Of a stretch of DNA of 64,000 nucleotides, positions 46,814 through 58,500 are shown one piece after another. The translations under genes and the position numbers were made by a program. Each line of letters starts with the position of its first letter. The stretch's first letter is position 1. The stretch is from positions 27,297,403-27,361,402 of the forward strand of contig NC_030851.1 in NCBI RefSeq assembly GCF_000208745.1, written 5' to 3'. The notes beneath the pieces were generated by a model that saw only the letters and a list, made by a program, of their open reading frames with translations, had not been told where the DNA came from and searched no databases. The stretch is from Theobroma cacao. Its lineage: Eukaryota > Streptophyta > Magnoliopsida > Malvales > Malvaceae.

Positions 46814-49800
46814 TGTAAAACCCAACTTTATAAACACATGTCATGACATACATGCACTGAGTAACATGTTATTACGCTAGGAAAGCTCCTAAGAATAGAC
46901 GAAATCAGGTATTGTACCTAGCGGTACACTTGAATTGATTTAACCTCGAACTAGTTCAAATAGGAATCGTAAGATGAAATTTAATATTTTACAGTCCAGG
47001 AATGACTAAAAATGATTGTTCGGAGTTCGAGGGTTTATTTGGAAAAAAATTAAAAATTTTGATGTTCAAGGGCAAAATCGTCATTTTGCCACCTAAGATA
47101 ATAATTTGACCGTGGAGTGAACTTTTTGACCAAGATTAACTATTTGGAGTATAATTTAATGATAAGAAGTGAAAAATTTCAATTCCAACAATTTTCAGAA
47201 CATAGGGGCAAAACAATAATTTTGTCACCCCGGAGTAAAACCATAATTTTCAGCACCCAAAACTTGTCAAAATCATAGGATTTGTTTATTTTTGGTATGG
47301 ATAACTATGGTATTTTAAGTGGTGAAAAATTGAAGCTTAAAGGATGAAATTTTAAAAACGGGTCAATGGAAAAGTGACACATGGCACTTTTTAATGATTT
47401 AATATTATTTTAAAGGAAAATCAGCCCATTTAAACCCCACATCAGGTGATGGTCGGCCATAAGGAGAAAATAAGAGAGAAAATAGAGAGGAAAGGAAGAA
47501 AAGAGAAAAACCAAAGGAAAACTAGAAAATTCGAAGGGGAATTTGCGTTTTTTGTCCGTTTACGCGTCTAACGGTAAGATTTTTCGACTTTGGCTTGATT
47601 TCTACCTTTCCTATGCCTTTGTTTCCATTTATCATGCTTGAGGAGAGAGATCAAGAAGTGATACCAAGGGCTGGTCGAATTTCAAGGGGGAGGATTTTGA
47701 AATTTTTATGTTTTGATTCTTAGTTAAATTGGTAGTTTTAGTTAGTTAAATGTGTATGAAATCAAATAGGACAATAAAGCATGAAATTCTCACAATACCC
47801 ACCCTTGGCTGAATATTCAATGATGTACAATGATGATGAACTGATTTTTATTCTAAGAGAAATGAAGAGAAAATGATGAAAAATGGTTCAATGTGATTGA
47901 AAAACAAAGTGAAAAATTAACCGAGTTAATGTCCCATTTTTGACCGAATTTTCCAAGGAGGAAAGTGTGAGACCTTGACCTTTATAGACTCGTAGATAGA
48001 AATATACGCGATATCCCTAATTAGGAATAATTTCATCATTTTCTCAATAAGCTCATAAGAGTAAGTTTTAAACAATATTATGGCTTAAGTAGGCCTAAAG
48101 CATAAATGAATGATGAAAATATGGGTGAAATGACAAGGAAATAAAATTTTTGATGATTTTCATGTTTTAGGGGCAAAACGATAATTTTACGAGTTTACGG
48201 GGGCAAAGTTGGAATTTTTGAATTTTACACCACCTGACACTTGTCATGCCAATTGATATCAACCATTAACATTTTACATTGTGGATAATTGAAACATTTT
48301 ATGTGGTGGAGAGAGATTGCTTAATGGATAAGTATTACACATGGACCAATCGAAACATGCCATGTGTCAAGATTGGATCATTCTAGAATTTCCTTGTCAA
48401 ATCTATTTAAAACTCCCTTAGTCTCACCCATATGGCTGGCCAAAGCATGAAGTGAAGAGGAAAGGAAAGAACACAAACCCTTGGTGGGAAAATTGAAGAA
48501 AAAGTGTGGGATTCCAAGGAATTAAGCAAGGTAAAGTGAAAATTCTTTATTTTTACTTGAGATTTACAATACCCATACTTTATTTTCTTATTTCTATGGT
48601 TGAGAAACATGACTTCATAGTGAATAAGTGGTAGGCAAAATGGGTATGGAGAGAGAATGATCTTGGATTGGTTTGATTTTTAGGTATGTTAGTGTTTTTA
48701 GGTGGTTAATGATGTGTAGCATGAAAACAAGTGAAGAAAACCACTAAAGGTTTGGTGCCCATCAATAGCTGAATTCTCTAAGTGAATAATGAGGAAGAAT
48801 GGGATGTTATTCTAGGTGATTTGATTAAGAAATAATAGTTTTTAGTGCAGGAATTAATGAATAATGGTGAGAAAATTAAGTAGGAAAAAAATCACGGAGT
48901 TAGTGTACCATTGTTGGCCGAAAGTTCCAAGAAGAAAAATGAAGATAAATTTTGCCTAATTGTGTGTTAATTAGTTTGTGCTTAGTGAATTGAGGGATTA
49001 GAAAAGAAATGGAGCAAGTTGGAGTGAAATTGGATGCATTGGCCAATTTATCGGATGAAAAATCCACTTAGGCCAATACCGAGTCTAGATGGTTACTCCT
49101 GCATTTTTCATTTCATATCATATATATATCGAGCCTGAAATAGCTTATGACTGTTAGACATAATTTAATTGGAATATGTGTCATGGATTATGGCTAGGTG
49201 GTGAGCCATTGGATACGGGTAAAGGACTGTACCCGCGGACTGAAAATAGGAGTATTTTTTCTCCTAATACCGGTAAGTGGACTTGCATTTCAAAAGTTGT
49301 TTTGGGGATATAATGTATTTGTCAAACAATTGAATGGATTATCCAGCTTTTCATAAAAACAAGTGCCTTGGGAACAAGCTTTTAATAGATTGTCTTCATT
49401 TTGTGACATGTGACTATTATTGATTCTTGCACTACCACATTGTGTTGATATATATATATATATATGAATACATTGTTATGTAATGATATTGACTCGACTA
49501 TGTGCGAGTAAAGAGTGCGTATAAGCCGATGATGACCCGATTATGTGCGAGTAGGGAGTGCACATAACCCGGTGATGACCCGGTTATGTGCGAGTAGGGA
49601 GTGCGCATAACCCGGTGATGACCTAGCCATGTGCGAGTAGGGAGTGTGCATGAGTTGGGAATGATGATGATGGGATGGTGTGTATGGTGATGATAATGGG
49701 ATGGTGTGCATGATGATGATGATGAGATGGTGTGCATATGATGATTGATATATATATATATATATATATACATATATGGTATATGGTTGTAAATGTAAAT

Positions 49801-52180
49801 ATGTGAGCATTTGATTTGTTGAAATTTGGGAGTTTACATGTGTTACATGTTGCTATTGTTATTTTAGCGGGATGGCTTGTTTTAAGGGAAAAAGAGACTT
49901 TTTCCTTGATGTTCTAATCCTCGCTGCAGCGAGATTCATTCTTGTTGCAGCGAGAAACTCTCAGATTTGAGGGCTTTCACCAGACCTGGTTCTCGCTACA
50001 GCGAGAATGAAGTTCGCTGCAACGAGAAACTTTCTGTCCATTTTGCTAACTTGTGGGTTTTCGCCATATTTCCCATTTCTTTGGTACCATAGTTGAGCAT
50101 GGATCTTTGTAAAGTGATTTACTCATGTGGGGTTTACATGAGAGGTTTAGAAGAGCCAAAACAATTACATTATTTTGAGAAAATGAATGCATCATGATTT
50201 CGTTAAACATTCCTTATGGTATGCTTGTTCCCTTTCTTGTTCACTCACTGAGTTTATGCTCACTGCTTTCAACTTCATGTTTTCAGATTACAAGGCAGCT
50301 GGTAACTAGGTCAAGGTACCTTTGTAGACTCGACTATTGGTAGGTGTCTCGGCATTTAGTAGTTGTACATTCGTCAAGTTTCTCCGCTAGACATCGAGTC
50401 TTCTTTTGTTATGTATAGACGAACCTAATGTGAATTATTAAGATACATGTTGTAGACAGTGCATATACACTTGTTTGGTATGCCAGTATGAGGGGCAATG
50501 TTCAATATTATTTCGATTCTAAGTTATGATATATGACTTAGCAGTTTATGATGGAATGATGAATATGTCAGATTAATAGGCTTGCTTAGGCTTAGTGGAC
50601 TACGTCCATTGGGTCCATGCGCTAGTCATGGCCCGAAATTTGGGTCGTGACAAAAAGTGAGCTGATTTTGGTGATTTTAGAAGGTTATTGGCTGATATTT
50701 AGTGGTTAGAAATGTTCGAGAGAAAATGGGACAATTTAGAGCTAAAATGGAGCTCGTTAGCAATTTATCAGGTAAAGTGTAAAAGAATAGGTTAATATCG
50801 CGTTTAAGCCGTTTTAGGCTATTGCATTTCATACCATGCATTAGTATAGGATTTAAGTCAATTATATAGTGATTTAGCATCAATGTGGTGAATTGTGTAA
50901 TTTTTGCAATATGTTTAAGATGAGAGCTTTCGGTAAAGGTAAGGAAGACGTACCCGATGAACAGTGATCGGGGCACCTAGAAAGCATTTAATTTGTACAA
51001 ACTGTGAGTAAACCTATTATTATTGTAAATTATCTAGAGTTTATTTTTAAATGCTCATTATGTATTTTATGAAACGAAAATGAGATTAAAATGGGAGTTT
51101 TGATGTTTTAGAAATAAATGTGCCAAATAAATATATTGTGTTGATTATCTGAAATAAGAAACTTTTGATCATGAAATTGAGTAATTAGAGGCTACCAATT
51201 GTCTTGAAAAATATATTTTCCTATGAATGGCTTATGATATATGAATATATGTGGCTATATTTTATAAGTGCATTGGGAATTTATGTAAGTTGTGCTTTAC
51301 TATGCAGGCTGGGTAAATAAATAAAAGCCACGTTATACTGTTCAAATTTAATTAAAATTGGAGGGTTTAGTCACTGCAATGACGGGTTTTCGTGGACTAC
51401 CTATAAGAGGGGTATGGTAAACTCGGTTGCATAGTTACTCCGGTTGTAGAGGCGAGGAGGGTAACTCCTGGGGTAGTGTTAGAGCTCACTTCACGTCGAA
51501 CCCCCATGTGAATGTGTAACTCAGCCAACGCCAAGGAATGGCTTGTTTTCAAAACTAACATGTGTTTAACATGTAAATATCTTAACAACCTTGGCAGACT
51601 CGGTTAGATGCCTCGGCCAAGGTATCCCCGAGGACTAGTTTTTTGCTTGAGCCCTGTTTCTAATAAAAGTCATAAGCCTTAACAACTGTTTTGGTAAATT
51701 ACAAATATTTTATGGTTTCAGAAATAAATTGCAAACCTTATGAAATGGTTTATGATTTGTTGTTTAAACTTGCCTCCATTTTACTCGCCTTTAGATATTT
51801 ATAATAATGTCTGTTTACTCATTGGGATTGCAAAATCTCACCCACCTCCTTTCCAAATATTTCAGGCCTATGGTATTGTAGATACCTGATTTTGTCGAGG
51901 ATTCCAGTTGACCCCTCTATCTAACAGACAGTAGGTTACTATCACCAACACTTGGTGTATTTATGAGCCACTTGTCATTGTAATTATTATTGTACATTAT
52001 AACTTTGTAAAACGACTGGTAATTGTTTAAAACAGAATGTTTAATAACGATTGCTCATAGGAAAGGCAAGAAACTTATACGTAAGCCTTGTGGGGTTTCG
52101 ATTGGCATTTCGGGTAATGAGTGTCAATCGAGACGTCGTGGCAGTTGTCATGAGCCCGAGGGAGGTTCCGGGTCGTGAAA
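46814..52180 (+). mobile_element. E: solo LTR of an L-related family, hosting F
   Basis: It runs from TGTAAAACCC to GGGTCGTGAAA and is flanked by TTAAA and TTACA (52181-52185), one mismatch. The uninterrupted D2 3' LTR (39945-39955) confirms the target site. Its own sequence (46814-47965, 50658-52180) is about 2.68 kb. Parts such as CCTTGGCAGACTCGGTTAG near 51590 resemble the L LTR, so it is a related family. It has no interior, hence a solo LTR. Confidence 0.8.
47966..50652 (+). mobile_element. F: solo LTR with G-type ends and L-type middle
   Basis: The 2687-bp LTR runs from TGTGAGACCTTGACC to GGTCGTGACA, with flanks GAAAG (47961-47965) and AAAAG (50653-50657), one mismatch. The first 200 or so bases and the part from about 49260 are G-like, including four 43-base units (49491-49660), a TA repeat (49748-49772) and the palindrome CTCGCTGCAGCGAG (49920-49933). 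The middle (about 48170-49255) matches the L-family LTR (for example the TTTTATGTGGTGGAGAGA segment at 48297-48315). It lacks an interior. Confidence 0.8.
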
Positions 52181-52185
52181 TTACA

Positions 52186-53240
52186 TACCACCAAAATATC
52201 ATGACATATCATCAATTTCAGCCTCAATATCCTCCTTAGAAAATTCGACCTCTTGTGGGTTTGTGAAGAACAAAGTGATTTCTTGCTAGATTTTCATACT
52301 TTCCATTACCAAACAACCAAAAACACTTAATTAGCTTGAAATCTAGCAAAATCAATGCTCAAAACCTCTCCTCTCAAATTCGGCCAGCATGGGTTCATCA
52401 TGCAAACTTGAGTTCTAAGCATGGAAAATGAAAAAGAAAGCATGGGTAGTGTAAATCACAAGATAAAATCACAAAATTTTACCTTTATTAGCTTAATCCC
52501 TTNNNNNNNNNNNNNNNNNNNNNNNNNNNNNNNNNNNNNNNNNCTTAATCCCTTGAAATCCACTACTTTTCTTTAATTTTCCCACCTGCGATTTGTGTTA
52601 TTTCCTTTCCTTTTCACTTCATGCTTTGGTCGGCCATATAGGTGAGACTAAGAGAGTTCTAAATAGATTTTACAAGGAAATTCTAGAATAATCCAAGCTT
52701 GACACATGGCATGTTTCCATTGGTCCATGTGTAATAGTTATCCATTAAGCAATCTCTCTCCACCACATAAAATGTTTCAATTATCCACAATTTAAAATGT
52801 TCATGGTTGAAATCCATGGGCATGACAAGTGTTAGATGGTGTAAAATTCTAAAATTCCAACATTGCCCCCGTAAACTTTTCACCTCTCAAACTCAAATCA
52901 TACTCCAATGAGTCAAATGTGCTCAAAATCTTTTCTAAAAATTTCCATTTTGTCCTCGAGTGACAAAATTACCATTTTGCCCCTAAAACATGAAAATTCC
53001 AAATTGACTTCAATTCAGCCCTCGAACTCCAAATCATCATTTTAAGTCATTCTAGGGATTTAAAATTCTCAATTTCATCTTAAGAACTCTATTTAGACTA
53101 GTTCGAGGCTTAATTCAACTTAATAGTACCATTTGGTACAATATCGATTTTTGACGATTTTTTGGGGCTTTCCAAGTATGCAAGCATATTGTCAATCACC
53201 TGAAGGACATGGCAAGTACTTTATAAGGTCGGGCTTGACA
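52186..53240 (-). repeat. D2 5' LTR, remaining part
   Basis: This resumes at TACCACC, matching the 3' LTR at 39950, and ends GGGCTTGACA at 53240. It contains a 41-base N gap at 52503-52543 bounded on both sides by CTTAATCCCTT. Confidence 0.88.
52503..52543. other. Assembly gap of 41 N
   Basis: The 11 bases before the gap (CTTAATCCCTT) are repeated directly after it. The 3' LTR copy has only one such segment at about 40255-40267. Confidence 0.9.
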
Positions 53241-53242
53241 AG

Positions 53243-53245
<3 letters not shown>

Positions 53246-53286
<41 letters not shown>

Positions 53287-54590
53287 ATAGTCGACTTCCT
53301 CTCCTTTCCCTTTAACCTCAAAATTTTCTCTTCTTTTTCTCTTATTAACCAACCTCCCGATTAGATTTCCCTTTTGCCGATCAGCACCAAAACCCAGCTC
53401 TTTTTTTTTTTTGTTTTCTTTCCCCGTCGGTCATCACAAAAACCCAACTTTCTCTTTTTTGTTAGCCTAAACCGAATCTCCTCACTACTGCCCAAATAAC
53501 CCGAGCTTTCACTTCCTCTACCACCTCCAAAAGGTCAAACCTTTCCCCTTTAGAAAATACCCAAACCAGAACTAAAAAAAATTAAACTCTTACCTCTCTC
53601 ATTTTGTACATATATATTTTCTTTCTTTCCTTTTACCGCTTTCCCTTTTCTCTCTTTCTCTCTTTTTTTTCCTTTCTTTCTTCTTCTGCAAATGGCTTCC
53701 TCTCCTCTCTATTCCTCCCAGCCCGTGACTCCTCAAAAATAGAAGCTTCACTTTAAAATTTAAACCAAAATCCTTAAAAAAAAAATCTTTCCTCTCCTTG
53801 CCATTGATATCAATAGAGTCAAGATAAGCATGCACACTTTGCATGCCAAGTGGCAACCAATATGGGCTGCCATCTATCCCAAAGAAGCATAAAAAAAAAA
53901 TATGCACCCCTTTTCATGTAAAAAAAAGTTATTGTTGGTCCCTAGGTGGCTTGGATAAAATGTTACCTTTTTATGCAAATTTTGTCTTCTTTTGTCTTTG
54001 TTATTAACGCCATCTTCATTGGTTGGCTTAGGCATGCCTTACATTTCAACATTCCAACATGGGATGGCCGGCCATGAAGAACAAAAAAAAAAAAAAGAGT
54101 CAAAGCTTCCTTTGGAATCTTTGACCAAACTTTGTATGAAATTACCGTTTTACTCTCCAAGTTTCTTCCATTTTTAATTTAGTCCTCCCAACACTCATTT
54201 AACTCCAATTTCCTTCTATTATCTTCTTCTACACATGTACAAAGAAAGTATAAAGTTTGTACTCCAACGCAGTGTCCTCATAATATTTAAAATATTTATT
54301 TACCCGTGCTATCTTTACTTAATAAAGACACGCGACCCCATTAACGTCATTTTTCTCTGAAATTTTTCTCATTCTTTTTCTCCCCCATTTAGATTGACCA
54401 CATACTCCTTCTTCATAGAAAATTTTGACACTGAATAAAATATTAATATTTTAATATTATTTTGTTAATAAAATATTATTTTATTCCAAAAATTTTCTCT
54501 TGTCTCCTTGGTACCCAAAATACCTTATTATACCTTAATTGGCATCCAATAAGCTTTATTAATCACCATATCAAAGTACGGGGTATTAAA
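53246..54590 (-). repeat. C segment 3, CT-rich then AT-rich
   Basis: It opens with a CT microsatellite (about 53246-53285), continues with pyrimidine-rich sequence to about 53700 and then AT-rich sequence to CGGGGTATTAAA. No gene is seen. The Lys/Arg-rich ORF at 53599-53907 on the minus strand simply translates the pyrimidine runs. On the minus strand this is the start of the C LTR. Confidence 0.6.
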
Positions 54591-55330
54591 TAGAGGACAT
54601 AGCACAAGAGTGGTATAGTTCTCTATGTAGAGGCAGACCAACGGATGTAGCACATTAACTTAGAGTGAGTTCAGTGCAGTCTTTTTAGATCGATTTTTAC
54701 CACTTAGTGTATGTAATGCTAGAGCCAGGGAGTTTGAGGCTTTGGTACAGGCCTCGAGTATGACGGTGTCTGATTATGACATAAAATTCCCACAATTATC
54801 TTGGTATGCACTTTATCTAGTTTCCACTGAGGAGATAAAGATTCAAAGATTTGTGGATGGGCTAGTGGAGCCATTGTTTAGGGTTGTGGCATCCCGAGAT
54901 TTCAATACCTACTCTGCAGCAGTGGATTGCACTTAGCGAATTAAGATGAGGACCAGTGAAAGTAGGGCTACAAGGGATAGAGCAAAAAAGGCAAAGACAT
55001 AGGTTATCAGGGTCGTAGAGATTTCAGTAGTGGTATTTCATCTTCTAGTCGTCAGGGTCCATAGAGGGACTCATGATTACCCCAACAAGGGAGTGACTCA
55101 CTTAGTGCTAGTATTAGGGCGGGACAAAGAACCTTTAGTGCTGGAAGACAGCAAGATTCGAGGTAGGGAAGTCAACTTATCCATCATTGTGATACTTGTA
55201 GGGGACGGCATAAAGGAAGATGCCTTCATGCTATGGGAGTTTGTTTCTTATGCAGTCAACTTGGACATATTAGAAGGAATTACCCAATGGCTCATCAATC
55301 GCAAGGTTCTACCGTGGCTCCACCTAGCCA
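54591..55330 (+). pseudogene. gag: B gag, C-terminal part with zinc knuckles
   Basis: Gag resumes after the TAGAG duplicate with DIAQEWYSSLCRGRP. After a frame change it continues with [24 protein letters not shown] and [13 protein letters not shown], the standard chromovirus capsid C-terminus. A knuckle-like CDTCRGRHKGRC lies near 55192-55227. A second, CFLCSQLGHIRRNY, near 55242-55285, has its last Cys changed to Tyr and is in another frame. The region would bind element RNA. It has at least two frameshifts and one stop (after AVDCT at 54936). Confidence 0.82.
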
Positions 55331-55333
55331 GCT

Positions 55334-55950
55334 TTGTCCTCTCCTTCAATAGCCACCTCATCTGATCGGAAGGCTAGTAGATCAAGAGGGAGAAGTGCTG
55401 TTACTTCCTCTCAGGGTAGGTCTTCTAGGTCTAGACGTCAGAGTTCCGTCAATAGGGATCAAGCAAGGGTGTTTGCTTTAACACCGCATGAGGCCCAAAC
55501 ATCCAACATAGTGGTATCAGGTATTCTCTCAATTTGTAATATGAATGCTCGGGTATTGTTTGATCCTAGTGCTACCCACTCTTTTATTTCTCCATGCTTT
55601 GCATGTCGTTTGGGTAAAGATCGTGTTAGGAGAGAGGAACAATTAGTGGTGTCTACTTCCTTAAATGAGGTATTTGTGGCCGAATAGGAATATGAGTCTT
55701 GTGTAGTTCGAGTCAAGGATAAGGATACTTTGCTGAATTTAGTGGTGTTAGACACCTTAGATTTTGATGTGATCTTGGGGATGGATTGGCTATTTCCCTA
55801 CCATGCTAGTGTGGACTGTTAACATAAATTGGTTAGATTTGATTTCCCAGATGAGCCACCATTTAGTATTCAGGGGGATAAAACCAATGCTCCAACCAAT
55901 TTGATATCGGTTATGTCTACCCGAAGGTTATTACAATAGGGTTGTTTAGG
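55334..55950 (+). pseudogene. pol: B aspartic protease
   Basis: A Ser/Arg-rich linker is followed by [15 protein letters not shown], the protease active-site region. The catalytic Asp is kept, but the usual following Gly position reads Ser (Asp-Pro-Ser instead of a D-[ST]-G or D-P-G form). Downstream LDFDVILGMDWL (near 55755-55790) is the normal chromovirus protease C-terminus. Stops at 55685-55687 and near 55820 interrupt the frame. The enzyme would process the polyprotein. Confidence 0.8.
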
Positions 55951-55954
55951 TTAC

Positions 55955-56990
55955 TTGGCTGTTGTAAGGGATACTCAACCGAAGGTTGGAGATATAAGCC
56001 AAGTATCGGTAGTGAATGAGGTCATGGATGTATTTCTTGAGGAACTACCAAGTTTGCCTCCCGAACGAGAGATTGAATTTTGCATAGATTTGATTCCCGA
56101 CACTAGACCTATATCCATACCCCCATATAAAATGGCACCTGCGGAGCATAAAGAGTTTAAAGATCAGTTAGAAGATTTATTAGATAAAGGCTTCATCCGT
56201 CCTAGCATTTCACCATGGGGAGCACCGGTGCTATTTGTAAAGAAAAAAGATGGGTCACTTAGATTGTGCATTGATTACCGACAGCTTAATAAAGTGACAA
56301 TAAAAAATAAGTATCCTCTTCCAAGAATAGATGATTTATTTGATCAACTACAAGAAGCACAATGTTCTCTAAGATAGATCTACGATCTGGGTACCATCAG
56401 TTGAGGATCCGAAATAAAGATATACCCAAGACTGCAATTCGAACAAGATATGGGCACTATGAGTTCTTGGTGATGTCATTCGAGCGTAAGAATGCCCCTG
56501 CAGCCTATATGGATTCGACGAACTGAGTGTTCAAGCCCTATTTGGACAAGTTCGTGGTGGTGTTTATTGATGACATCTTGATTTACTCAAAAAGCAAAGA
56601 ATAGCACGAGCAACATCTTAAGATAGTGCTCCAAACTTTACGAAAACATTGATTGTATGCCAAGTTCTCCAAGTGTGAGCTTTGGCTTGAAAACGTTGCA
56701 TTTTTGGGACATGTGGTATCCAAGGATGGGGTACAAGTAGATCCAAAGAAAGTTGAGGCAGTGAAAAAGTGGCCAAGGCCAACATCAGTTACGGAGATTA
56801 TAAGTTTTTTGGGTTTGGTTGGCTATTATCATCATTTTGTGAAGGACTTTTTCAAAATAGTCGCCCCTCTGACTAAGCTAACATGTAAAGATACAAAATT
56901 TGAGTGGTCTGATGCTTGTGAGGATAGTTTTGAGAAGCTTAAGGCATGTCTCACCGCAACTTCAGTATTAAGCTTACCACAAGGCACAGG
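55955..56990 (+). pseudogene. pol: B reverse transcriptase (Gypsy type)
   Basis: The first open part (55955-56377) has [33 protein letters not shown] and [20 protein letters not shown] one-base loss near 56360 shifts the frame before [15 protein letters not shown]. The catalytic FIDD box is at 56562-56573 within FVVVFIDDILIYSK. After two stops the third part (56653 on) has [21 protein letters not shown] and [15 protein letters not shown], the thumb and connection. All family motifs are present in order, but in at least three frames. Confidence 0.88.
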
Positions 56991-57345
56991 GGGTTATACA
57001 GTATTTTGTGATGCATCGCGGAATGGTTTAGGGTGTGTATTAATGCAACATTGGAAGGTGATTGCGTATGCATCAAGGCAACTTAAAAGGCATGAGTAGA
57101 ATTACCTTGCACACGATTTGGAAATGGCAGCAATCGTGTTTGCCTTAAAGATTTGGAGGCATTATTTGTATGGTGAGACTTGTGAGATATATACAGACCA
57201 CAAAAGTCTGAAGTATATATTTCAGCAGAAGGATCTTAACTTGCAGCAACGTAGATGGATGGAGTTGCTAAAGGATTATGATTATACTATTCTTTACCAT
57301 CCCGATAAGGCAAATGTAGTGGCAGATGCCTTGAGCCAAAAATCG
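56991..57345 (+). pseudogene. pol: B RNase H (Gypsy type)
   Basis: It reads [17 protein letters not shown], with a catalytic Asp in the CDAS box, then a stop at 57097-57099. It goes on with [43 protein letters not shown] and [14 protein letters not shown]. This is the standard order for Gypsy RNase H. The stop follows HE where related copies have Gln, consistent with CAG to TAG. Confidence 0.87.
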
Positions 57346-57539
57346 ATGGGAAGACTGGCACATATCTCAACAGATAAGAGATTCTTGATTAGAGAGATGC
57401 ATAACTTGGGAGACATGGGTGTGCATTTGGAAGTTGCGGAGGCAAATGCATTGCTAGCACATTTTAGAGTGAGGCCTATTTTAATGGACCAAATCAAATA
57501 AGCACAAAGTAAAGGATCCTCAAAGAAGGAAAGGAAAGG

Positions 57540-58500
57540 AAAAGAACCAGAGTTTATGTGCCCGATAGTGATGAATTGAGGAGAGAAATATTCAAGGAAG
57601 CGCATATGGCAGCCTATGTGGTACATCCAGGGGCTACAAAGATGTATCAAGATTTGAAGAAGGTGTTTTGGTGGGAAGGACTCAAGAAAGATATAGCTGA
57701 GTTTGTATCTAAGTGCCTGGTCTATCAACAAGTGAAGGCAGAACATCAAAGGCCCGCGGGACTACTACAGCCATTACTAGTGCCCGAGTGGAAGTGGGAG
57801 CATATTTCCATGGACTTTGTAATGGGTTTACCTCAAACTAGTGGGGGTTACGACTAGATTTGGATCATAATAGATCGGTTAACGAAGTCAACCCATTTTT
57901 TTTTGGTTAAGACTACTTACGGTGCTGCCTAGTATGCTTAAGTTTATGTGGATGAGATAGTATGACTGCATGGTATTCTCATTTCTATAGTATCTGACAG
58001 AGGAGCCTAGCTCACCAGTAGGTTCTGGGGAAAGTTGCAAGAAGCATTGGGCACTACGTTGGATTTTAGTACGGCTTTCCACCCACAGACTGATGGACAG
58101 TCTGAACGGACGATACAGACATTGGAAGATATGTTGAGAACCTGTGTGATAGATCTTGGGGTCAAGTGGGATCGATATCTACCCTTAGTAGAGTTTGCCT
58201 ACAGCAACGGTTTCTAAGCTAGCATCTAGATGGCACCATTTGAGGCATTATATGGACAGAGGTGCAAGTCATCTATTGGATGGCTACAGGTGGGAGAAAG
58301 GAAACTTTTGGGGCCTGAATTGGTGCAGGACACCACTGAAAACATACATATGATTTGGCAGAGGATGTTGTCAGCACAAAGTAGGCAAAAGTCATATGCT
58401 GATAATAGACAGAGAGACTCAAAGTTTCAAGTGGGGGATCACGTGTTCTTGAAGGTCTCACCAACAAAATGGGTAATGAGGTTTTGTAAGAAAGGAAAAT
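57540..58500 (+). pseudogene. pol: B integrase (Gypsy type)
   Basis: The zinc-binding part (57558 on) has HMAAYVVHPGATKMY and CLVYQQVKAEHQ, in which the second Cys has become Tyr. The core has ISMDFVMGLP, IVSDRGA and [14 protein letters not shown], giving the catalytic Asp, Asp and Glu. At least eight stops cut the frame (57855, 57930, 57939, 57963, 58008, 58215, 58227 and 58509). Seven of them fall where Gln or Arg is expected. The C-terminal stretch MAPFEALYGQRC, SYADNRQRDSKFQVGDHVFLKVSP is typical of chromovirus integrase. Confidence 0.88.

Larger units (their letters stand above)
38015..53240 (-). mobile_element. D2: non-autonomous L-family element, minus strand
   Basis: The 3' LTR is 38015-41002 (2988 bp). 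The 5' LTR is 44880-46813 plus 52186-53240 (2989 bp including 41 N). The flanking duplicate AGCTC is perfect (38010-38014, 53241-53245). The primer site is at 44861-44872. The interior (41003-44879) has only the small gag-like ORF also found in L1. The LTR length, ends, ORF and interior order match L1, so this is the same family in a diverged copy. It inserted in C and later received E in its 5' LTR. Confidence 0.88.
33500..54590 (-). mobile_element. C: minus-strand solo LTR hosting D1 and D2
   Basis: This insertion in B gag is flanked by the perfect duplicate TAGAG (33495-33499, 54591-54595). Its own sequence is 33500-34315, 36645-38014 and 53246-54590, about 3.5 kb, with no coding region, primer site or second LTR. 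A solo LTR is therefore the best reading. The right-hand part read on plus (TGTCACAGCCC...) is G-like, and the far end (CGGGGTATTAAA) belongs to a different LTR type. Its first bases on the minus strand are TT rather than TG, presumably mutated. Confidence 0.7.

Noticed and set aside
53599..53907. Lys/Arg-rich ORF of 102 codons on the minus strand
   Set aside because: Translation of pyrimidine-rich LTR sequence next to a CT microsatellite, with low-complexity runs and no homologous feature.
57294..57749. 151-codon minus-strand ORF in the B pol region
   Set aside because: Antisense shadow of the RNase H and integrase coding sequence of B.
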